Assembly (NCBI GenBank): GCA_035235625.1
Contig: CP141146.1
Location: 8,302,501 to 8,366,500, forward strand
Source of the DNA: Saururus chinensis
Taxonomy: Eukaryota; Streptophyta; Magnoliopsida; Piperales; Saururaceae
Direction: 5' to 3'
Length of the DNA stretch: 64,000 nt
The first letter of the stretch is position 1; the number at the start of each line of letters is the position of its first letter. The position numbers and the translations under genes are program-made. Below are positions 1-11,165 of this stretch, in pieces. The notes under the pieces are model-generated. The model saw nothing but the letters and a program-made list of their open reading frames with translations, made no database searches and was not told the DNA's origin.

Positions 1-916
1 CCACATATTCCCTCGTTTCGAATGGGACCCACACATATCACATACGTACACTAGACATACATCTAAGTGTTCATTTATACATTGTGGGCCCTAGTCACAC
101 GAATTAGGTGTTAGGGGTAGAACACGTATTTAGCAAGGAGTCGACCCTGTCACGGGCTTAGCCGTATGTAGGGGGTCCAGGCCTCCTCGGGCTTTGCGTG
201 ACAAAGCCCGCGCCCGTTGTGTTTAAACCTTTATTAGAAACCGGAAGAATTCAAACTTGCAAGCCCAATTTATTCAAAGCTCAAATCTGGCCCGTTCTAT
301 TTTTGGAAAGCTTTGGGGATTGATTAGAGGGAGAGAATAGGGGAGAATATTCTTCCTTATTCCCAAACTGAAAATGGGACGCCCCCCTCTTTTTTGGATC
401 TAAGAATTCATTTGAATTCACTCCTCTCACCTCTCTCTTGGCCACCCCCCCTCTCCTAGTGTGAGTTTTGGTTCTCCGTTGGAGAAGCTACTGGCCGCTG
501 CTTCTCATTCCTATCCAAGGTGTTGTAGGCAGGCTGAAAGGAAGGAGAGGACTCTCCTTCATCGCTGATTTGCTTTGAGGTTCGATTGGGCTGAGATCTT
601 GCAACGTATTCTTTATCCAAGTGGGGTTTAAGAGGGATCAACACATAGGTAACTATATCTCATCCTTCACTTGTTTTGATCTTGCAATTGGCGTGCTAGA
701 TCTTTTAAGGAGGGCATGCAAGGGGCTGATTTGGCCTGGGTCAGTTCGTATCTCTTCTATATTTAATTATCTCCCTTTGATTGATTGTATGTGTTGCATG
801 TTTATTACTAATTTGTATTAGTGTTGCATGCTTATGGTGTAGATCTTGTAAAAATTGGATTTTGTTGTCCGCCACCTCTCCCACCACTGCTTCCACTGTG
901 ATCCGGCCACTCTATA
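1..916 (+). repeat. 5' LTR of Copia element 1 (left end outside window)
   Basis: Aligns base by base with 6107-6633 and 8972-9366. The common right end reads ccactctaYa, followed immediately by the primer-binding site. The complete LTR would be about 1.03 kb judging from the 3' copy. The two LTRs differ by scattered substitutions and small indels, so the insertion is not recent. Short ORFs inside the LTR are not conserved as proteins and were ignored. Confidence 0.92.
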
Positions 917-917
917 G

Positions 918-930
918 TGGTATCGGAGAC
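918..930 (+). promoter_or_regulatory. Primer-binding site (initiator Met tRNA type)
   Basis: TGGTATCGGAGAC starts one base after the LTR end. It differs by one substitution from the usual plant Copia site TGGTATCAGAGC over the first 11 bases, which pairs with the 3' end of initiator methionine tRNA and primes minus-strand DNA synthesis. Confidence 0.85.
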
Positions 931-2013
931 ATTTGGGGGAGGTTTGGTTGCTGGTTTGGTTAAGATCCAATCCATTTTACCCGATCTAGGTTTAGATTGA
1001 TAAAATTGGGGATTTTAGCCTAAATCGTCTGATCTACCCGATCTAATCAAAGGGTTGTATATGTTGGTTTGATTTAACTAATCTATGAATGTTTACATAA
1101 GATTTTGACTGTTGGATGCACATGATTAGAGTTTAAATTGAGTTTTTTGTGCACGATTGTATGCATAAGGGCATAGTGGTAATTTTGCCACATTTTCTTG
1201 TGCAAATTTTTTCTCTGATCACAAATTAGGCACACAAGTCCCTGCTGGACAGTAAGGGTCTTTTGAATTATTTTATTGTGATAATAATTTAATTTAATTG
1301 GTTAAGGGTGTAAGTTGACCAAAATAGCACTAGGGGCATTTTGGATAATTCACATGTGTATTGTGTGTGCTTAATATAGTTCTGTCCAGATCTGTTATTC
1401 TCTATGTTGATAACATGCTTTAATTGTTGTGATAATTTTTTGGTGTGCCTTTGAGGGCAGAAAAGACCAAAATAGCCCTAGGGGCATTTTGGTAATTTTA
1501 CACCAAAAGTTTTTTTGGACAGAATCTAAATTTCTAGAAGTGATCAGAATTATTATTTTCTAGAATATAACTTTAAAAAGTTTCTATGATTAATTTTGGT
1601 GTGCCCTTAAGGGTAGAAACGACCAAAATAGCCCTAGGGGCTACACCAAAATTTTTCTGGACAGAATTTTAAAATTTTAAAAGCCTCAAATTATGTTTAT
1701 TTGCTGATTTGTTTACTGGGTTATGTGTTTTGGGAATTCTAAATTCATAAAAACACATAGATACTTAATTAGGGTAACTTCCTTTAAGGGGTTAAGGGGT
1801 AGTTAGGGTTATTTTCGGAAAGTAACCCAAACCCTAATTAGGATATTCTAAATAAGGTAACTCAACATAATATACTCTTTTATCCCTAAGCTTATATTTA
1901 GTTTTAGAGTTTGTCTAAGTAAGTACCTATCTTTGAAGCAGTCAACCTACCTTAAATAGTACTAATTTCCTATTCACTGCCTGTTTTCCCTATAGATTAA
2001 ATTGACTTCTAAA
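931..2013 (+). other. Untranslated leader of Copia element 1
   Basis: AT-rich leader without a credible ORF. It carries three spaced copies of a block reading roughly 'gaccaaaatagccctagggg' (about 1317-1345, 1440-1500 and 1596-1650), each tied to 'ggcattttgg' and 'ttggtgtgcc' segments. Related blocks lie in the leader of the minus-strand Copia copy at about 58.5-58.9 kb, so they belong to the family. Confidence 0.7.
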
Positions 2014-2688
2014 ATGGTAACTACTGAGTTAGGAAAAATTGAGAAACTTAATGCTAATAACTATCTGGTGTGGAAGAGAAGGATTCACCACATCCTAACT
2101 CTTTCTGTTCTTACTCATGTACTTGAGCAGGTCATTGAGCCACCACTAGAGGGTACATCAGTTGATCAGTTTAAAGCTCTTGAGAAGCTGAGGGATGATG
2201 ATAATAAGGTTAGGTCCACCATTTTTACTTTCATGGAGCCTAAGATAGAAAGAATCTTTGAGAAGTATAAGACTGCCAGAGAGATACTAGATGCAGTGTC
2301 TGTGAGGTATGGGGAGCAGATTGAGGCTCATAAGAGGATGCAATACTCTAAATACCAAAATTCCAGGATGAGGGAGGGAGATGATGTGAATGAGCACTTG
2401 AGTGCCATGTCCATCATAGCTGATGATCTGGAGACACTGGAGGACCCCATCTCTGAGGGAATCCAAGTGTCAACAGTGTTGAATAGCCTTCCCAAATTTT
2501 GGGAGAGTGTAGTGATCTATCTGAACATGAGTGACCAGAAGATCACAATAGAGGCTCTGACTGCCAAACTTAGGCTTGAGCAAGAAAGGAGGAACCATGT
2601 GAAGGCTTCTGGGAGGTCTGTTAATGCCAACCTGGTACACAACTTTGGTGGGGGCAAGAAAGGTGGACAAGGGCCTAGTCCCTCTTAG
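2014..2688 (+). CDS. gag: Copia gag (capsid) reading frame
   Basis: The first ATG is at 2014; the open frame extends a few codons upstream without one. The N-terminus (KLNANNYLVWKRRI) is the typical start of the plant Copia gag/UBN2 domain, followed by the helical region with EKLRDDDNK and the later NSLPKFWES motif. About 224 residues run to a TAG at 2686-2688. The same frame continues beyond that stop into a lysine-rich linker and a zinc knuckle, so this TAG is probably a mutation or suppressible stop inside an originally longer Gag. Gag assembles the cytoplasmic virus-like particle in which reverse transcription occurs. Confidence 0.85.
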   Translation: MVTTELGKIEKLNANNYLVWKRRIHHILTLSVLTHVLEQVIEPPLEGTSVDQFKALEKLRDDDNKVRSTIFTFMEPKIERIFEKYKTAREILDAVSVRYGEQIEAHKRMQYSKYQNSRMREGDDVNEHLSAMSIIADDLETLEDPISEGIQVSTVLNSLPKFWESVVIYLNMSDQKITIEALTAKLRLEQERRNHVKASGRSVNANLVHNFGGGKKGGQGPSPS

Positions 2689-3420
2689 AAAGCTTTCAAG
2701 AAGAAGGGGAAGAAGCCTCAGAACAAGGGCTCTGGAAAAGGGAATGACAAACCCAAAGGTGCATATTTTAAGTATGACCAGATGGGTCACTTCAAGGCTA
2801 ACTGTCCCCAGAAAGATAACCATTCAAGCAAGGACAAGGGCAAGAGCGAGGATTTCGTCTGTGTTGTCTCTGAAGTGATGCTTGCTGACATCAAGGAGAA
2901 GACTTGGTGGCTGGATTCAGGAGCTACTGTGCATGTTTCCCACTCTAGGGGAACAAGGGGCGAGATGGTCAATCTGATTCTAGGCCAGAACAAAGTCTTC
3001 ATGGGGAATAACACGTACTACGAGGTAGAGGCTATGGGGAGCTACAAGATTCCTCTAAAGAATGGGTCTAACTTTGTCCTGACAGTTATGCTCTTTGCTC
3101 CTTCCATCAAGAAGAACCTGATTTCAATCCCTGTTCTGACCAAGAAGGGGTTTGAGGTTAGGTACAAAAGGAGTAAGGCAACTGTGGGCAAGGGTGGGAC
3201 CATTTTGTTTATTGCTTCTTTAATTAATGAATTGTATTGCTTAGATGTAATGAACTCTATTGAATCTAATGAAATAAGCGCTTCTAAGTATTTTGTGTTG
3301 CCTGTGGATGATGCTTTACTTTGGCATATGCGTTTGTGCCATGTAAATGTAGATAAACTACATAAGATGTCGAGCGCTGGGTTGTTAACCAAAATATCCA
3401 AAGACCCTACGTGTGTGTGA
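2689..3420 (+). pseudogene. pol: Copia zinc knuckle, protease and integrase N-terminus
   Basis: Continues in the gag frame after the TAG. The zinc knuckle at 2764-2804 reads YFKYDQMGHFKANC: the GH and last Cys are present, but the first two Cys of the CX2CX4HX4C motif are Tyr (TAT at 2764 and 2773). The aspartic protease follows with the WWLDSGA active-site motif (about 2905-2930). The integrase zinc-binding N-terminus starts with LLWHMRLCH (about 3315-3345). The frame stops at TGA 3418-3420, next to a GTGTGTGT run; the expected CEDC part of the zinc site continues in the next frame, so this is a frameshift. Confidence 0.85.
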
Positions 3421-4440
3421 GGATTGCTTATCGGGTAAGATGAGCGGGCAATCCTTCCAAAAGGGACAAAGGGCAAATGAACTGTTAGGGGTGGTACATT
3501 CTGATATCTATGTGCCCCAAAATGTTTAGACCCACAGAGGCATGACATATTTTATTACGTTCATTGATGACTATTCAAGATACGGGTACATGTATTTAAT
3601 AAGCAGGAACTTTAATGCCTTAGATAAATTTAAGGAATTTAAAGCTGAGGTAGAGACTCAGGCTGGAAAATAAAATTCCTGAGGACTGACAGGGGTGGCG
3701 AGTACACCTATGACCTATTTAAAAATTTCTGTACCGATCAAAGAATAGTTCATCTGTACACCCTACCGTACACTCCACAACAAAATGGAGTAGCAGAAAG
3801 GTGTAATAGGACACTTATGAACAAGGTAAGGTCCATGTTAAATCACTCTGAGCTAGGAACCAATTTCTGGAGTGAGGCTTTAGACACCGCCGTATATATC
3901 CTTAATCGTGTACCAACAAAGGTAGCCCACAACCACCTTATGAATTATGGATGGGTCAACGTCCAAACTTAGGGCATCTTAGAGTGTGGGGGTCTAGGGA
4001 ACATGTAAAGGTGCCTGACTAGCATAGGTTAAAGCTAAACCCAAAGACCATAAAGTGCAACTTTATTGGTTACTATGATCACTCTAAGGGGTACAGATTC
4101 GTGGTTCACCACACGGATGGGACAGTGGGGGTTGTTGAGTCTAGAAACGCTTATTTCTTGGAAGAAGAATTAAACCCTAGAATTCCTAACGAGAAAGTTA
4201 ATTTGTTTGAGGTGGTTAAAGAGGCTGGTCCTAGCACTTCCCCAGAGGAAGTAATTGGATCAGATCAAAACCAAACCGAACAAGAACTCAGGGCATTAAG
4301 GGAAAGAAGACCTTCAATTCTGTTGAGGGACTTCTATACAATGCTAGGGGAGGACAACGTCACGTTAGATGAACCTATTCTAAATGATCCGATTACTCTT
4401 GAGCAAGTTTTAAGTCTTCCAGATGCTCAAGAATGGTAGG
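3421..4440 (+). pseudogene. pol: Copia integrase core and C-terminus, frameshifted
   Basis: The integrase catalytic region is readable only by switching frames. FITFIDDYSRYGY lies at about 3550-3590, and the 'QNGVAER' region at about 3780-3805. A GTAAG-rich hydrophobic stretch and the family-typical HTDGT...SRNAYFLEEE segment follow at 4101-4170. There are stops at about 3528, 3670 and 3970. The 4101-4439 part is open for 112 residues and is the linker between integrase and RT. The enzyme would insert the cDNA into host DNA; this copy is inactive. Confidence 0.8.
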
Positions 4441-5400
4441 TTGCTATTCAGGAAGAGATGGACTCTATCCTAAAGAACAAGGTCTGGGAGATAGTGGATC
4501 CACCATAAGGGTGAAAGCTCATTGGGTGTAAATGGATCTTCAAAAAGAAGCTTAAGGTTGATGGGTCTATAAATAAGTACAAGGCGAGATTAATGGCCAA
4601 GGGGTTCACCCAAGTGTATGAGATAGACTTTAAGGAGACATACTCACCGGTGTCAAGATTTGACTCGATTAGATGTCTCTTAGCATGTGTTGCTTACTTT
4701 GATTTAGAGTTGCACCAAATAGATGTAAAGACTATCTTCCTAAATGGAGATTTAGAGGAGGAGATTTACATGGAACAACCTGAGGGTTATGTGATTCCTG
4801 GAGAGGAACACAAGGTGTGCAAGCTCATAAAATCATTGTATGGCCTAAAACAATCTCCCAGGCAATGGTACTTCACTTTTCACAAGGTGATTAGTGAGTA
4901 TGGGTTCATAGTGAACAAACACGATCATTGTGTTTATACCTTCCGGGATGGGACTAGGTATATGATGTTGTCATTGTATGTAGATGTCATACTCTTGATG
5001 GGGAATGACCTTAGTATGATAATCAATTTAAAGGAATGGCTCAAAACCTAGTTTGAGATGAAAGACATGGGTGAGGCATCCTACATCCTCGGGATAAAAA
5101 TGGATAGAGATAGAAAGCTAGGAAGCTTAGTATATCTAAAGAGTCATACATAGAGAGCGTTCTTAAACGCTTCAATGTTATTGGTTGGAAAACCATTGAA
5201 TCCCCTATATACAAGAGTACTGTGTTGTCTAAGAGTATGGCTCCTCAGTCAGAGGAAGACCGACTCTAGATGGAGTCCGTGCCATATGCACAGGCTATTG
5301 GCAGCTTGATGTATGCCATGACCTGTACTCGATCTTATTTGAGTTTTGTAGTAAGCTTGTTAAGCCGTTACCAAATAGACCCTGGTCTTTAGCACTAGCA
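4441..5400 (+). pseudogene. pol: Copia reverse transcriptase with mutated active site
   Basis: RVT_2-type RT. 4593-5051 is open for 152 residues and contains KARLMAKGFTQ, the ETYSPVSRFDSIR block, QIDVKTIFLNGDLEEEIYM (normally DVKTAFLNG), and SLYGLKQSPRQWY. The catalytic YVDD box reads YVDV: the second Asp is Val at 4986-4988. Stops occur upstream (TAA in 4505-4508) and downstream (TAG in 5049-5051). The region after 5051 (MGEASYILGI and following) is the RT connection in broken frames. Confidence 0.88.
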
Positions 5401-5950
5401 AGCAGTGAAGAGGGTATTTCGGTACCTATTAGGGTCTAAGAGTTTAAAACTCACCTATCAGGCGGAAAGTCTGTCATTGGCTGGATATAGTAATTCAGAC
5501 TATGCGGGGGATCCAGATGACAAGAAATTCACTGCTGGATATGTCTTCATGTTTGGAGGCGGTGCTATATCGTGGGCAAGCAAGAAACAAAAGAGTGTTT
5601 CTAAGTCTACGATGGAAGCTGAGTTTTATGCATATAGTATTGCAGCTTCCCGGCAGTTTGGATTAAGGAGTTTCTATCAAAATTAGGGCTAGAAAACTGG
5701 ACTGATGCTCTTGTCCAGATGTATTGCGATAATCTGGCTACAGTGTCGACACTTAAGAATGGGGAGATCAGTGTCAGGGGGTAAGCACATTGAGGTGCAT
5801 TACTATTACATCTTCGACATGCTACAGAGAGGAAAAGTGATTGTGAGTCATCTTCCTACTTTTGAGATGTTGGCAGATTCGTTCACTAAGGCCTTAACAA
5901 CGAATCTATTTTCTAAGCACACTCATAGCATTGGTCTTCGACAGGACTAG
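5401..5950 (+). pseudogene. pol: Copia RNase H domain
   Basis: Two overlapping frames carry the RNase HI domain. SDYAGDPDDKKFTAGYVF and SWASKKQKSVSKSTMEAEF (5490-5640) contain the first Asp and the Glu of the catalytic set, then a stop at 5684-5686. A second frame (5705-5950) has KHIEVHYYYI and the LADSFTKAL end motif. This domain removes template RNA during reverse transcription. Confidence 0.85.
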
Positions 5951-5989
5951 CGCTGGTCGTTGTTGGACCATATGAGCCCTTCACCCATA

Positions 5990-5997
5990 GTGGGGGA
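5990..5997 (+). promoter_or_regulatory. Polypurine tract of Copia element 1
   Basis: GTGGGGGA immediately precedes the LTR start TGTTGGACC. It is the plus-strand priming site. The minus-strand Copia copy has the equivalent AGTAGGGGA at 52043-52051. Confidence 0.75.
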
Positions 5998-6638
5998 TGT
6001 TGGACCATGGTATGGGCTCGGGCCGGGTTTGGTCCAACATGTCATGGTCTGAGTGAACCGGTACGGGTCACGTGGTCCAAGGGTGGTGGGGGCGGACATG
6101 CCAACACCACATGTTCCCTCGTTACACATAATTTTAATGGGACCCGCACATGTCACACATGTACACTAGACATACATCGAAGTGTGCATTTACACATTGT
6201 TAGGCCTAGTCGCGCGAATTAGGTGTCGGGTAGGACAAGTGTTTAGCGAGGGGTTGACCCTATCGCGGGCTTGGCCGTGTGCAGGGGGAGGCCTCCGCAA
6301 GCTCTGTGTGACAGAGCCCGTGCCCGTTATGTTTGAACTTCTATTAGAAACCAGAAGAATTCAAGCTTGCAGGCCCAATTTATTCAAAACTCAAATCTGG
6401 CCCGTTCTATTGTTGAAAAGCTTTGGTGATTGACTAGAGGGAGAGAATAAGGGAGAATATTCTCCCTTATTTCCAAACTAAAAATGGGACGCCCCCCTCT
6501 TTTTTGGATCTAAGAATTCATTTGAATTCACTCCTCTCACCTCTCTCTTGACCGCTCCCCCTCTCTCCTTGTGTGAGTTTTGCTTCTCCATTGGAGAAGC
6601 TGCTGGCCGCCGCTTCTCATCCCTATCCAAGGCATTGT
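5998..6638 (+). repeat. 3' LTR of Copia element 1, left part
   Basis: Begins TGTTGGACCATGG at 5998 and aligns with the 5' LTR from 6107. It is interrupted after ATTGT (6634-6638) by the solo LTR. The uninterrupted 5' LTR shows that the empty site read ccaaggtgttgtaggcaggc. Confidence 0.92.
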
Positions 6639-7013
6639 TGTAACGATCGCGAATTTTTGGTATGAGTTCTTGCCTCTAATAAAATTATTTTATGAGTTTT
6701 TTAATTATTTTAAATTATTTAGAGGTAAATTTTTAGAGACTTTTTATATGGGTTGATAGAGCTCAGTGAGACGAGCGTAACGAACCCAAGAACACATAAA
6801 ACGGAGGTCAGGAGTAAAAGTTACGACCTCGAAAAAAGTGTCTTATGGGCGGGACCCACTTTGAAAGTATGAGGTAACCTACTCATGTGCAGTCTTGTTT
6901 TTAAAAGCTTGTCGATATGAGTCTATCGATACTAAGAACGTGTAATTCCAACTTCAAGATAGGAAGCTATCGCGTTTTGAAGTTGAGATATTAATTGAAT
7001 AAAATAATATTAT

Positions 7014-7160
7014 AGCAGATAAGATTGTTGACGAAGCGGATAAGATTGATGACGTAAGTGGATAAGGTTGACGACGAAGCAGATAGGGTTACTGACAAAG
7101 CGGATAAGATTGCTGACAAAGCAGATAGGATTACTGACGAAACGGATAGGATTGACATAT
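7014..7160 (+). repeat. Minisatellite in the solo LTR
   Basis: About seven degenerate copies of a roughly 21-bp unit, gcggataagattgctgacaa, just upstream of the TATA box. The position, immediately 5' of the promoter, suggests U3 repeats; an enhancer role is inference. Confidence 0.75.
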
Positions 7161-7187
7161 GTCAGCCTCACATTTATCCTCTTTTTC

Positions 7188-7199
7188 TATAAATAGCAT
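7188..7199 (+). promoter_or_regulatory. TATA box of the solo LTR
   Basis: The sequence ctataaatagca is followed by a pyrimidine-rich, CT-containing leader, as in many plant LTR promoters. It fixes the orientation of this LTR as plus. Confidence 0.6.
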
Positions 7200-8971
7200 C
7201 AACAACATCTAGTCTCTCCCACGTTTTCTTATTTCTCTCCCACGTTCAGAAATTTTTGTTCTTCATTTTTTACTCATTTTAAGTCCGATTTAAGTCGTTT
7301 AAGAAGCATTTCTACCTAAATCGAGCATGCCGAACGTCATGGTGTGGTTATTTTTCTAGTTGGAGATTTCCATAACCCTAGAAGTGGACATCCAATTTCA
7401 TGGTGCCCGATTTATGGGTTTCAAACTAGCACAAAAAGCGAGGTAGGGGCTTTTATCCTTTCTTATGACATGATTATAATATTTGGTTGTGTTTTTAACT
7501 TATTATTTATATGACTCTCACATGCTATGCATTAGAGATTACTTTCAAGTTATGATTTATGATTTCTGCATATATATATTTGATCTGTCGAATGGTTAAT
7601 CGTTGAGATAGAATATGATTTATATATCGTATATTTATAATGCTATTATGTATATTCATTTAGTCAAATGATTTACTGCTAGAAGCGGATATGTTTTATA
7701 CTACATGCATTATGATTGCCTCATATATAATAGTTTGATCGAATGTTTATCCGTGGATTTTGATATAAATTATACATGTTGGAGCATGTGAGATAGAGAC
7801 AAACTAGCTTCGCCACTGTTTTCATTGTGAATGAATACAGTATGTTCGAAAGACGATTTTAGATGACTCATCTTTGTTGAAAGGATGATTCTCAAGATTA
7901 TTTTTGAAAAGACGTATAAGCATGGTGATCGAGTCACTGAAGCGAAACAAAGAAGGGGTAACTGTCTCATTAGAATGAGCGACCAACCTTGCCTTTGTAT
8001 CGTTGATAGTGACGCTCCCATGGCTTGTAGAGGCTGAGCTAGGGTTTTTAAAAGGATAAACATTGGGGTAGAATGTTTTAAAAGAAAACAACCCTTTTTG
8101 GAGTCTAGGAACTCTAGGATTTTTGGATTGAGTCTGGGACTCAAGATTATGAGTCTGGGACTTATGAGTGTTTTGGTTGTCCAGAGCTATTGTTGGGCGC
8201 CCCGATAGAGCTCCGTTGACTAGATGAGGGCACAATTAATCCGGTTCAGAATCAAATGCACGGAGGGCAAGAACCCTGATTTGCCCCTAACGAAGGGCAA
8301 CTATCAAGGCTACGTGCGCTAGGGTAGAGACTATCATAGGAAGACTCTCTACTCTCTAGATCTTGGCGCCCTATGAGCACGGTTGACTCTTCTATCTACA
8401 AGCACAAAATATTTTGAGATGATCTGTGGAGAAGTAAGAGGTCGCTGCTTTGTACCCGCAGCAAATTCCTATTAATATATATGTCTGGGACATTTGTAGC
8501 AAGCCGTGAGAGCTTGCAAACCCTAGTAGCATCTTTGATACGTAGGAAGAAGCTCTAGGGGTGGTTTTGGGTGAGAGGCACACCCTGTTTTCATGAATAT
8601 ATTTTATATGATATATGCTGTGAAACTTCCATGTGTTTATTCATGTCTGATCGTATAAACTCCTCTATTGAGTATTTTAAAACACTCACCACCCCCAAAC
8701 TTTGCAGGACTCGACGAAGCTTAGTGTGTAGGTAGAAGAGCCTACTCTGAGTTTTATCGATGTGATTTCAAAGATTTCAACCGCACCAAAACGAGTAAGA
8801 ACTCTCTTTATTATTTTTCTATTGTGTGTTTGTACACGGACCGTGGTTCCTAGGAAATTATCATTATATTATCGCACTAAGGCGAGCGGCTCCAGTCGCG
8901 GGCCCGGGTAAACTCCGATATCTTTATGAAAAGAAAATTTTTATATGCTTCCAAAATCCCAGGGCGCGATA

Positions 8972-9366
8972 GTTGTAGGCAGGCTGAAAGGAAGGAGAGG
9001 ACTCTCCTTCATCGCTGATTTGCTTTGAGGTTCGATTGGGCTGAGATCTTGCAACGTATTCTTCATCCAAGTGGGGTTTAAGAGGGATCAACACATAGGT
9101 AACTATATCTCATCCTTCACTTGTTTTGATCTTGCAATTGGCGTGCTAGATCTTTCAAGGAGGGCGTGCAAGGGGCTGATTTGGCCCAGGTCAGTTCGTG
9201 TCTCTCCTATATTTAATTATCTCCATTTGATTGATTGTATGTGTTGCATGTTTATTACTAATTTGTATTAGTGTTGCATGCTTATGGTGTAGATCTTGTA
9301 AAAATTGGATTTTGTTGTGCGCCACCTCTCCCACGATTGCTTCCGCTGCTGGCCGGCCACTCTACA
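8972..9366 (+). repeat. 3' LTR of Copia element 1, right part
   Basis: Resumes at the target duplication and aligns with 523-916 at high identity, ending ccactctaca. The following bases (aaaaataggt) are flanking DNA. Confidence 0.92.
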
Positions 9367-10755
9367 AAAAATAGGTAAATCCCCCTCTCTCTCTCTGATT
9401 AGGCATTTTGTTTAGGCAAATTATGATTAAGCATTTTGCTATGGTGCAGGACTCTGTTTTTTGGGGTGTATAAATGCTGGGGCCCAGGGGCAGAAGCAGC
9501 CAGGGGGAGTTTCATGGGCCGGGGAACTGGATTACAAGAGAGCCAGGCCCCTCCTCACAAAGAGCCTCGTCAATGGGAGGCACTGGATGGGCCCAGACGA
9601 TGCCTAATCATGCCATACTAATCCCACTTCATTGCTAAAATTCGATTAGTTTTCTGTTTTTAGCTAAATTTTATTGGATGTAAGACAAAATATGATGTAA
9701 GTTGTAAAATGATCGATTTGTTTGTTCTATTTTATTTTATATTTTGGCAAAGTTTGTTCTATTATTGGTTATTTATATTTTGGCAAACTTTGTTCTATTA
9801 TTGGTTTTCCCATCCATTTTTTATCTCTCTTGCACCTTTCTGCTCCTCAGCCACAATCCTCATTTTTCTTTTTTCTTTTTCTGTTTTTGGTTGATTGCAG
9901 TAGCCAAAGTCTAAAAGCCACCACAAAAAATATCTGATTTAATTATGATAAGACCTGGGGAGAACCTAATAGGTACAAATATTTTTAGGAAAAAGTTCAT
10001 ACCTCAGGTTTCATATTGAAAAATATGTGCTTAGTGTGACTCATGTTATATTATGGTGGTCGAGTATGAAATAATTCAAATTAGATAAGGGGGGCAAGCG
10101 AATAAATTAAAGTTTTAATCGGACAAAATATGTGAGCCTCGTACAAAGTTTACTTAGGGTACCCTTATTCTCCCAACCAAAATTTAGTTGGGAGTTTTTG
10201 TTGGGTTATTTATTATATAAATATTATTTTTATTTGTCCCCTAAGCAATATTTGCTTCGCAAGTAAAGCATCCAGCCCAGTGGGCGCATATATAAATGGG
10301 ACTCATATGTTTATCTCTATATTTATTAGTAGCTATGTATGCCGTCAGTGTGGTACAAATCACAGTGAAATAGTAACCAAGGCAAGGGCGGTAGAAAGCC
10401 ACATACAATTTTCATAGCAATTATGCAGTGTAGGGCGTTGGCAACTTTCAGATGATATCAATCAGAGTAATCTGCATGCTTGCGGCGGTGAGAAGGCCCC
10501 ATGCCAACACACAAACCGTATGCCGTCATTGTGGCTAGCATTATGCGAGAGTCCTTGATTATAGTTATCATATCAAGAATGACTCAATTTGAAGGTTATT
10601 CCAGACATGAGAATGCGAAACAAAAATTCAGTTGTTGTACCTAAAGTTTAATTGTAGAGAGCCCGTCTAGCCTATGGCGTGCCCCGCTCTTCTTCCCTTC
10701 CAACCTTCCATGCTACACCGATGAACCACCTTGCCTAGGTCCTACCAGAGTTTCC
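9367..10755. other. Intergenic AT-rich DNA, no gene seen
   Basis: No ORF with recognisable content. Visible structures are a (CT)n run at 9383-9399, a 36-bp direct repeat (about 9738-9809, unit tatattttggcaaagtttgt...), and an 8-bp-stem hairpin, ctcccaac...gttgggag, at 10171-10195. The phrase tgccgtcaNtgtgg occurs twice (about 10339 and 10522). Confidence 0.5.
9738..9809 (+). repeat. 36-bp tandem repeat, two copies
   Basis: Two adjacent copies of a unit starting tatattttggcaaagtttgt; the main difference is g/c in 'caaaSttt'. It makes overlapping short ORFs that are not genes. Confidence 0.75.
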
Positions 10756-11165
10756 ATGGCAGGTTTCACACAATTGCATGGTCTAGATTTTTCTCATTAT
10801 ATACCCGAGTTCTGGTCCAAAGTTCAGAAGAGTTACAAAATAGAGTTTTTTCCTTATTACCGGGACGAAGAAGCTTATATTCTATATTTCCTTATTTTTA
10901 AGTACAAATGCCATATAACCCTGACTTGCATGATTTTTTTAGAAAATAGGACTAAAATATCTTTCTTAGGGTTTAGGGTTTTATATCGTGTAAACCCATT
11001 AAACCATCATACTTACCCAGAAACAACCTATTCCATTGATGATTTCCAAAGTCCGACCAATGAAAAGAGAAAACGCAGTGGTAGGTCCGATTTCTAAACC
11101 ATCCAATTGGCCATTTCCAAAAATTGACTAGTGAGAAGCAAAAATGCAGTGGGAGGTCCGATTTT
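10756..11165. other. Non-coding with a diverged direct repeat
   Basis: A 113-codon open frame from 10756 has no recognisable domain and I do not call it a gene. Its 3' end overlaps a roughly 65-bp direct repeat (11041-11097 and 11098-11165). Both copies contain 'gcagtggNaggtccgattt' preceded by 'aagNNaaaaNgcagtgg'. Confidence 0.4.

Larger units (their letters stand above)
6639..8971 (+). mobile_element. Gypsy-type solo LTR inserted in the Copia 3' LTR
   Basis: Begins TGTAACGATCGCGAA and ends AGGGCGCGATA. The five bases before it (ATTGT, 6634-6638) and after it (GTTGT, 8972-8976) are a target-site duplication with one change; the empty site in the 5' LTR is GTTGT. The TGTAACG start, the inverted TCGCG...TTTTGG similarity of the ends and one promoter (ctataaatag) fit an LTR of about 2.3 kb left by LTR-LTR recombination. 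There is no pol coding sequence inside. Confidence 0.75.
1..9366 (+). mobile_element. Ty1/Copia LTR retrotransposon, decayed, with nested insertion
   Basis: Element in the order LTR, primer-binding site, gag, protease, integrase, reverse transcriptase, RNase H, polypurine tract, LTR. That gene order (integrase before RT) defines Ty1/Copia. The window opens about 109 bp inside the 5' LTR: base 1 aligns with base 6107 of the 3' LTR. All coding parts carry stops or frameshifts, so the copy cannot make a full polyprotein. Bases 6639-8971 belong to a later insertion in the 3' LTR. The 3' end is at the CTACA of 9362-9366; the left flank, and so the target-site duplication, lies outside the window. 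Confidence 0.93.

Noticed and set aside
621-963. Overlapping plus-strand open frames at the start of the window, repeated at 9071-9271
   Set aside because: They lie inside the Copia LTRs; the repetition is due to the LTR duplication and there is no protein motif.
2470-3548. Minus-strand frames of 75-168 residues opposite Copia gag-pol
   Set aside because: Shadows of the gag and integrase reading frames.
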